Source: Foetidibacter luteolus (lineage in GTDB: Bacteria; Bacteroidota; Bacteroidia; Chitinophagales; Chitinophagaceae). Taken from it: a DNA stretch of 64,000 nucleotides. The position numbers and the translations under genes were made by a program. Below are positions 59,729 through 64,000 of the stretch, one piece after another. Below the pieces are notes generated by a model that saw nothing but the letters and a program-made list of their open reading frames with translations, had not been told where the DNA came from and made no database searches. Each line of letters opens with the position of its first letter. Position 1 is the first letter of the stretch. Location of the stretch: assembly GCF_009650435.1 (NCBI RefSeq), contig NZ_VVIP01000079.1:62001-126000 (forward strand). The letters are read 5' to 3'.

Positions 59729-60832
59729 TTAATATTGAACAAGGGTAAATAACTCCATCTTTTCGCCCCTTCCCCTAAGTTCGGCTACATCCAATGCTTT
59801 TAAATAATATTGCTGAGCAGGAAAACACTTTGCCGCCAATACACCTGAAATAAGTATATCTACGTTGTACGTATTGCACAAGCCCTGTATACGGGAGGCA
59901 GTATTAAGTACATCGCCTGTAAAAATGATGTCTTTTTTTATAATGCCGATTTCTCCTGTGGTTACTTTACCCGCATGAAACCCGGCCTTAAACGAAGGCG
60001 ATACGCCGAACTTTGCGTGGTATTTTCCAGCCTGTGCCAGCAAGGCCGCTTTCATGGATAAAAAACATTGCAGGCAGTTATTGTTCTGCAAGCCTTTTTG
60101 CAACTTCCACGAAACCACCATTTCATCACCCACATACTGGTAAATTTCGCCGCTGTAGTTAATTACAGATTCAGTTAAATCCGCATAATACTCTTTCAGC
60201 ATTTCAAAATAAGTGAGGTGGCCCAGTTGCTCAGCAATTGTGGTGGAAGATTTCATATCAAGGAACATAAAAATCCTTTCCTCTTCTGCAGGGCGGTGAT
60301 ATTTGCCCATAAAAAAATTAGCGAGTACAGCCTGGCCAATATTATCGTTTACCTCCATGTAAAACTGCGAAACAACAATGATAGAAGCGATGTACACTAT
60401 TACGCTGATAAATGCATAGTCTGCAAAAAAGCTGAAAACATTGTTCCATACCGCTTTGCTGAAGATGGGGTTTTGCAACTCAATGGCATTGGCAAAAGCG
60501 GTAAGCAGTGCCAGGAAGGATAAAATAAAGGCCAGGTAAATAGCCGATTTGTAGATGATTTTTTTGCTGAGGCTTTTGCGGATAAGCAGTTTATTGATAT
60601 ACAATGTTTCGATGGCGCCGATAATCAGGCCCATTAGTAATGCGGATAATGGCGTTATAAAAATATTACGGCTGAAATTGTAAGGATTGCCGGTAGCAGG
60701 GTAATAATCAAGGTTGCCCAGAAGCCCCTTTTCGAGCTGGGTATAAATGAAACTAAAAAGCAGCCAGATTAGGCCAACCGGCAATATCCTGCCAATATTT
60801 CTCCTGCTTTTGGGGGACAGCATGTTAAACAA
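59729..60832 (-). CDS. Membrane-bound class III nucleotidyl cyclase
   Basis: 367 residues (starts at 60832 or 60823). Four hydrophobic segments in the first 170 residues (PVGLIWLLFSFIYTQ, ITPLSALLMGLIIGAIETLYI, IYLAFILSFLALLTAFANAI, FISVIVYIASIIVVSQFY). Then a class III cyclase domain: FMFLDMKSSTTIAEQLGHL (metal Asp), INYSGEIYQYVGDEMVVSW (second metal Asp), FKAGFHAGKVTTGEIGIIKKDIIFTGDVLNTASRIQGLC. It should make cAMP (or cGMP) at the inner membrane. The substrate-selecting Lys is plausibly in IIKKDIIF. It is divergent from the large sensor gene. Confidence 0.88.
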   Translation of the reverse strand: MFNMLSPKSRRNIGRILPVGLIWLLFSFIYTQLEKGLLGNLDYYPATGNPYNFSRNIFITPLSALLMGLIIGAIETLYINKLLIRKSLSKKIIYKSAIYLAFILSFLALLTAFANAIELQNPIFSKAVWNNVFSFFADYAFISVIVYIASIIVVSQFYMEVNDNIGQAVLANFFMGKYHRPAEEERIFMFLDMKSSTTIAEQLGHLTYFEMLKEYYADLTESVINYSGEIYQYVGDEMVVSWKLQKGLQNNNCLQCFLSMKAALLAQAGKYHAKFGVSPSFKAGFHAGKVTTGEIGIIKKDIIFTGDVLNTASRIQGLCNTYNVDILISGVLAAKCFPAQQYYLKALDVAELRGRGEKMELFTLVQY

Positions 60833-60927
60833 TTTAGCTTACACCGGGTAAAGTACGAAACTAAACAAGAACAAATACGAATTGCAAATAACATAAAATG
60901 TATGGTGTGGAGTGTATGGTATAAAGA

Positions 60928-60952
60928 AACCGGCAGTTCCGGAATGCCGGTT
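60928..60952. other. Hairpin in the cyclase/sensor intergenic region
   Basis: AACCGGCA and TGCCGGTT pair perfectly around a 9-base loop that is itself a palindrome (TTCCGGAA). It lies between two divergent genes, so a terminator role is unlikely; a regulator site or RNA element is possible. Confidence 0.4.
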
Positions 60953-61065
60953 ACTAATCCTCATTGCCAGTTACTCACTTATTTACGCAGTTTACAAAAA
61001 ACAAATTTGCATGCCGGGCACAGCAACTATATTGGCGGCTGTTGTAAATTGACTAAAAAACTGCC

Positions 61066-64000
61066 TTGGCTGTAAAAACTTATATCGCCATTATTGTATC
61101 TGTGCTTTGTGGCATTATTGCCGCACATGCGCAGTTGCCGGATTATCACCTGCAATTGTTCGACAACAGCTACGGCATACAGCCAGGGAATATTAACGCA
61201 GTGGTACGCGATAAAAAAGGGTTTGTATGGATTATGTACCGCCGCCAGGTTCAACGCTTTGACGGCGCACGGATTGAAACCTTTAGGCCCGCTGACGTTT
61301 ATGAACATATCTTTTGTGACCGAAAAGGCAGGGTATGGCTTGCATCATCACGTAAGGCATTTCTTTTTTCTGAAGAGTCTGGCAGGTTTACAGAGATTGC
61401 CCTGGCAACCAAAGATAACACGGTATATGCCGGTGTTTTTCTGCAAGGCCCCAGCGGCCAGTTATGGTTACTTACCAACAGGGGCCTTTATGAATACAAC
61501 GAAACAGCACAACAATTTAAACTGCTGCCATCCGCATTAAGTGTTGAGCCCGGGTATGACACACGTACTTTTAGCAGCTTTGGCAATACGGTTTTCTTTG
61601 CCAAAGGCGACTATATTTACCGTAGTGTGCCAGGCTCAGGACATGCGGATAGCCTGCCTGCCGCATCTGTAAGCAAGATTTACCCCATAAATGAAGACAG
61701 TGCCCTGGTGTACACCTGGAAAACGAAGTCGTATTGGTGCAACTTTAAAAGAAATACCATTACCCTTGCGTTGCCACAGGCACTGCCCCAAACTGGTGAA
61801 GGCTACTTTAATATACTTCATGTTGCCCAGGTGGCGCCCAACCGCTTTTTTATCTCCTGCCTGCAGGGCATTTTTGAATACAACACAGCCACTGCCAGGT
61901 TTAAAAAACTTGATTTCTTTTATAATGGCAACCGTGTGCCCACAAAAGGGTACTGCTCTTATTTATATGTTGACAATGACGGCTATGCATGGATGGCTAC
62001 TGTAGACGGATTGGCAAGGTTTTCTGTAACTGACCAGGGGTTTGGCCTTGTTAAAATTCAACACAAGGATGATGAAGTGCCGTCTACCATTAATACGGTA
62101 CGCAAGATTACAGAAGATAACCACGGCAATCTTTGGCTGGCTACCGGCTACGGACTTGCCTGCTGGAAAAATAACCGAAAAGACTGGTTTTTGTTACAGC
62201 CTACCCCAGGCAGTCAGGACAGGCTGGCCTACCCATCTGTACGCGGGCTTGTTTATGATGGAAAATACCTTATTATAGGCCCTACTGACCTGGGCATTTG
62301 GTTGTACCACCCTGAGTCCGGAGCATTCAAGCGCCCTGCTTATGCCAATAAAGAAGTTGAAAAGTTAAGCAACGGAGATTTTTTTGATGACATCATCACA
62401 CTTCGCAACGGCAACCACCTGCTGATGGGCAGGGATAACATATACGTAATGGATGGAAAAACATACCGGCTGCGTTTCCTGGATGTGCCATTCGCCAAGG
62501 ACAACAGCAATTTTGGTTTCCAGGATAAGAATGGGATTGTATGGATTACCACCAATGACGGCTTATATTGTCTTGACAGCAACCTTACCTACCTGCACAG
62601 TGTGCAGCTTCCATTTGAGAATAAATTCATCAGCAGTGGGTTTATACTAAAAGATAACCGCCTGCTTATAGGTTCCAACTACGGCCTTTACGCGGTTAGC
62701 TATCAAAACAAAAACCAGAGTGAGATTAAAAAGTTTAGCAACCTGCTTGATAACCATCTTATATACACTTTGTATGAAGATGAAAACGGTATTGTATGGG
62801 CTACGTCCGAAAACGGTATTTACCGTCTTAACCTTTCACAAAACAAGCTGAACCTTTTTGATTATACAGACAACGTACAAGGTTATGGTTTTAGCAGTAA
62901 TAGCTGGTACCGCGCCAAAGACAGCGTTCTGTTTTTAGGAGGCGCCAGGGGGCTTAACTATTTTAACCCGGCCAGTTTTTCTGTTAAGGATGAGTTGCTG
63001 AATGTTTACATACGGCAGGCACGTATCGGCAACCATGATTCTGTGATTTACTACTTTGATCAAAAGGCTGTTATCAGCTATAGCCAGCACGCACTGGAGG
63101 TTGACCTTGCTTCAGCCCTGTATAACAACCCCGGCAAAGTAATGTACCGCTACCGGCTGGAGGGGCTTGATAAAGAGTGGAAAAACATAGGGCACAGCCA
63201 CCTGGTAAGGTTTTCCTTACCGCCCGGCCATTACGAGCTTAAAGTGCAGGCAAGCCTTAACCAGGCGGTATGGGTAGATGCCAAGAACAGTTTTAAGTTT
63301 CGCATACTCCCACCCGTTTGGCTAAGCTGGTGGTTTATCAGTCTTGAATGTTTGCTGGCCGGTACCTGCGTATGGCTGATAATAAGAAACCGCAACAAAA
63401 AAATTGCAGGGCAGCAGGAAAAACTGGAGACAGAGCGTGCCATTAACCACTTTGCTACCAGTATGTCAAGCCAGCAGTCTGTTGACGAAATTCTGTGGGA
63501 TGTTGTCCGCAACTGCATAAGCCGCCTGCAATTCGAAGACTGTGTAATTTATCTGGTTGATTATGACCGGGACCTGCTGGTACAAAAAGCAGCCCACGGG
63601 CCTAAAAGCCCCGGGTACCAGCAAATAGAACAGCCTATTGAAATACCGCTGGGCATGGGCATTACAGGCACTGTTGCCAAAACCGGCAGGGCCGAGGTTA
63701 TTACAGATACGTCTAAAGATGCACGGTACATTGTTGATATGGAGCGACGGTACTCAGAGATAACAGTTCCGATAATATCAGCCGGTAAAGTGCTGGGTGT
63801 TATTGATTGCGAACACTCAAAAAAACGATTCTTTACTCAAAAGCATTTGTCCATCTTGACAACAATTGCTTCCTTGTGTGCCAATAAAATTGTGAAAGCG
63901 AGGGCTGAAGAAGAAAAAGAAAAAGCGGAGGCAATACTGATGGATACCAGGCAAAAAATGGCGGATGCGGAAATGCAGGCCTTGAGGGCCCAGATGAACC
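61066..64000 (+). CDS. Large sensor (propeller, Y_Y_Y, TM, GAF), probable LytS-type histidine kinase, 3' end beyond the window
   Basis: At least 978 residues, open to the edge. TTG 61066 is the only start after an in-frame TAA and gives a signal peptide (AVKTYIAIIVSVLCGIIAAHAQ). Propeller units follow, with repeated DKKGFVWIMY, DRKGRVWLAS, DENGIVWATSENGIYRL (two-component regulator propeller). A Y_Y_Y domain comes next (RYRLEGLDKEWKNIGHSHLVRF). Then one membrane segment (WWFISLECLLAGTCVWLII), a GAF domain (FEDCVIYLVDYDRDLLVQKAAHG...GMGITGTVAKTGRAEVI), a coiled coil, and ALRAQMN at the very edge. This is the start of the (N)PHFIFN motif of LytS/YehU kinases. Unlike classical hybrid two-component systems it is probably a short-output kinase. 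Confidence 0.88.
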   Translation, partial: MAVKTYIAIIVSVLCGIIAAHAQLPDYHLQLFDNSYGIQPGNINAVVRDKKGFVWIMYRRQVQRFDGARIETFRPADVYEHIFCDRKGRVWLASSRKAFLFSEESGRFTEIALATKDNTVYAGVFLQGPSGQLWLLTNRGLYEYNETAQQFKLLPSALSVEPGYDTRTFSSFGNTVFFAKGDYIYRSVPGSGHADSLPAASVSKIYPINEDSALVYTWKTKSYWCNFKRNTITLALPQALPQTGEGYFNILHVAQVAPNRFFISCLQGIFEYNTATARFKKLDFFYNGNRVPTKGYCSYLYVDNDGYAWMATVDGLARFSVTDQGFGLVKIQHKDDEVPSTINTVRKITEDNHGNLWLATGYGLACWKNNRKDWFLLQPTPGSQDRLAYPSVRGLVYDGKYLIIGPTDLGIWLYHPESGAFKRPAYANKEVEKLSNGDFFDDIITLRNGNHLLMGRDNIYVMDGKTYRLRFLDVPFAKDNSNFGFQDKNGIVWITTNDGLYCLDSNLTYLHSVQLPFENKFISSGFILKDNRLLIGSNYGLYAVSYQNKNQSEIKKFSNLLDNHLIYTLYEDENGIVWATSENGIYRLNLSQNKLNLFDYTDNVQGYGFSSNSWYRAKDSVLFLGGARGLNYFNPASFSVKDELLNVYIRQARIGNHDSVIYYFDQKAVISYSQHALEVDLASALYNNPGKVMYRYRLEGLDKEWKNIGHSHLVRFSLPPGHYELKVQASLNQAVWVDAKNSFKFRILPPVWLSWWFISLECLLAGTCVWLIIRNRNKKIAGQQEKLETERAINHFATSMSSQQSVDEILWDVVRNCISRLQFEDCVIYLVDYDRDLLVQKAAHGPKSPGYQQIEQPIEIPLGMGITGTVAKTGRAEVITDTSKDARYIVDMERRYSEITVPIISAGKVLGVIDCEHSKKRFFTQKHLSILTTIASLCANKIVKARAEEEKEKAEAILMDTRQKMADAEMQALRAQMN

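Noticed and set aside
1..64000. CRISPR arrays, tRNA or rRNA genes, integrase or transposase genes
   Set aside because: No regularly spaced repeats with unique spacers, no tRNA-like T-loop with matching acceptor stem, and no recombinase motifs were seen. The dispersed repeats are irregularly placed, often kilobases apart, so they are not CRISPR.

Overview
The window looks like a chromosomal segment of a Bacteroidota bacterium, most likely of the Chitinophagaceae type. The reasons are a SusC/SusD pair, a C-terminal type IX secretion sorting domain, the family-typical block bamD-rpoZ-coaBC-DUF4835-DUF4296, many lipoproteins, and promoter-like elements of the Bacteroidota form TAnnTTTG. I saw no tRNA, rRNA, CRISPR array, transposase or phage gene. 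The species is not identified.

Layout. 1-1300: small conserved gene and a HTH/RelE-type toxin-antitoxin pair. 1.5-6 kb: beta-helix lipoprotein, MHS-family permease and a GH29 alpha-L-fucosidase. 6.7-10.3 kb: three unrecognised genes in a row (the first two with near-identical translation starts), facing a peptidoglycan-binding M15 peptidase. 10.3-13.4 kb: repeat-rich DNA with a single-domain response regulator, a DUF2383 protein and an AHSA1-type protein. 13.5-22.5 kb: a small glycan utilisation locus (SusD, SusC, clan-D-like glycosidase, divergent AraC regulator). 22.6-28.6 kb, all minus: bamD, rpoZ, coaBC, DUF4835, DUF4296, the two subunits of a 3-oxoacid CoA-transferase, pyrR. 28.8-34.8 kb, plus: lolA, cmk, two conserved proteins, secG, mltG and a YihY-type membrane protein. 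35-43 kb: DUF4331 protein, OmpA-type lipoprotein, AsmA-like protein, GntP permease, SH3/BON pair. 43.3-46.9 kb: a Na+/solute symporter followed by myo-inositol oxygenase, a likely import-and-oxidise unit for inositol. 47.2-60.8 kb: pyrF, GDPD, PaiB-like flavoprotein, DUF4230, beta-propeller, plsX-rpmF-yceD, DUF3810 peptidase, DsbD pair, purQ, and a membrane nucleotidyl cyclase. From 61.07 kb to the edge: a large sensor (propeller, Y_Y_Y, TM, GAF) cut just before the expected histidine-kinase core.

The most unusual non-coding signal is the density of dispersed intergenic repeats. Family A (8 copies, about 80-210 bp) is modular, with interchangeable stem-loop cassettes joined at the word CCGCT/AGCGG. 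Family B (11 copies, about 80-90 bp) is centred on the near-palindrome TGCGACGCAA. There is also a small family E (3 copies), a composite A+D unit present twice, and one inverted repeat of the TGTCGAA type. All lie between genes, and some sit inside otherwise co-directional operons (scoA/scoB, rpoZ/coaBC).
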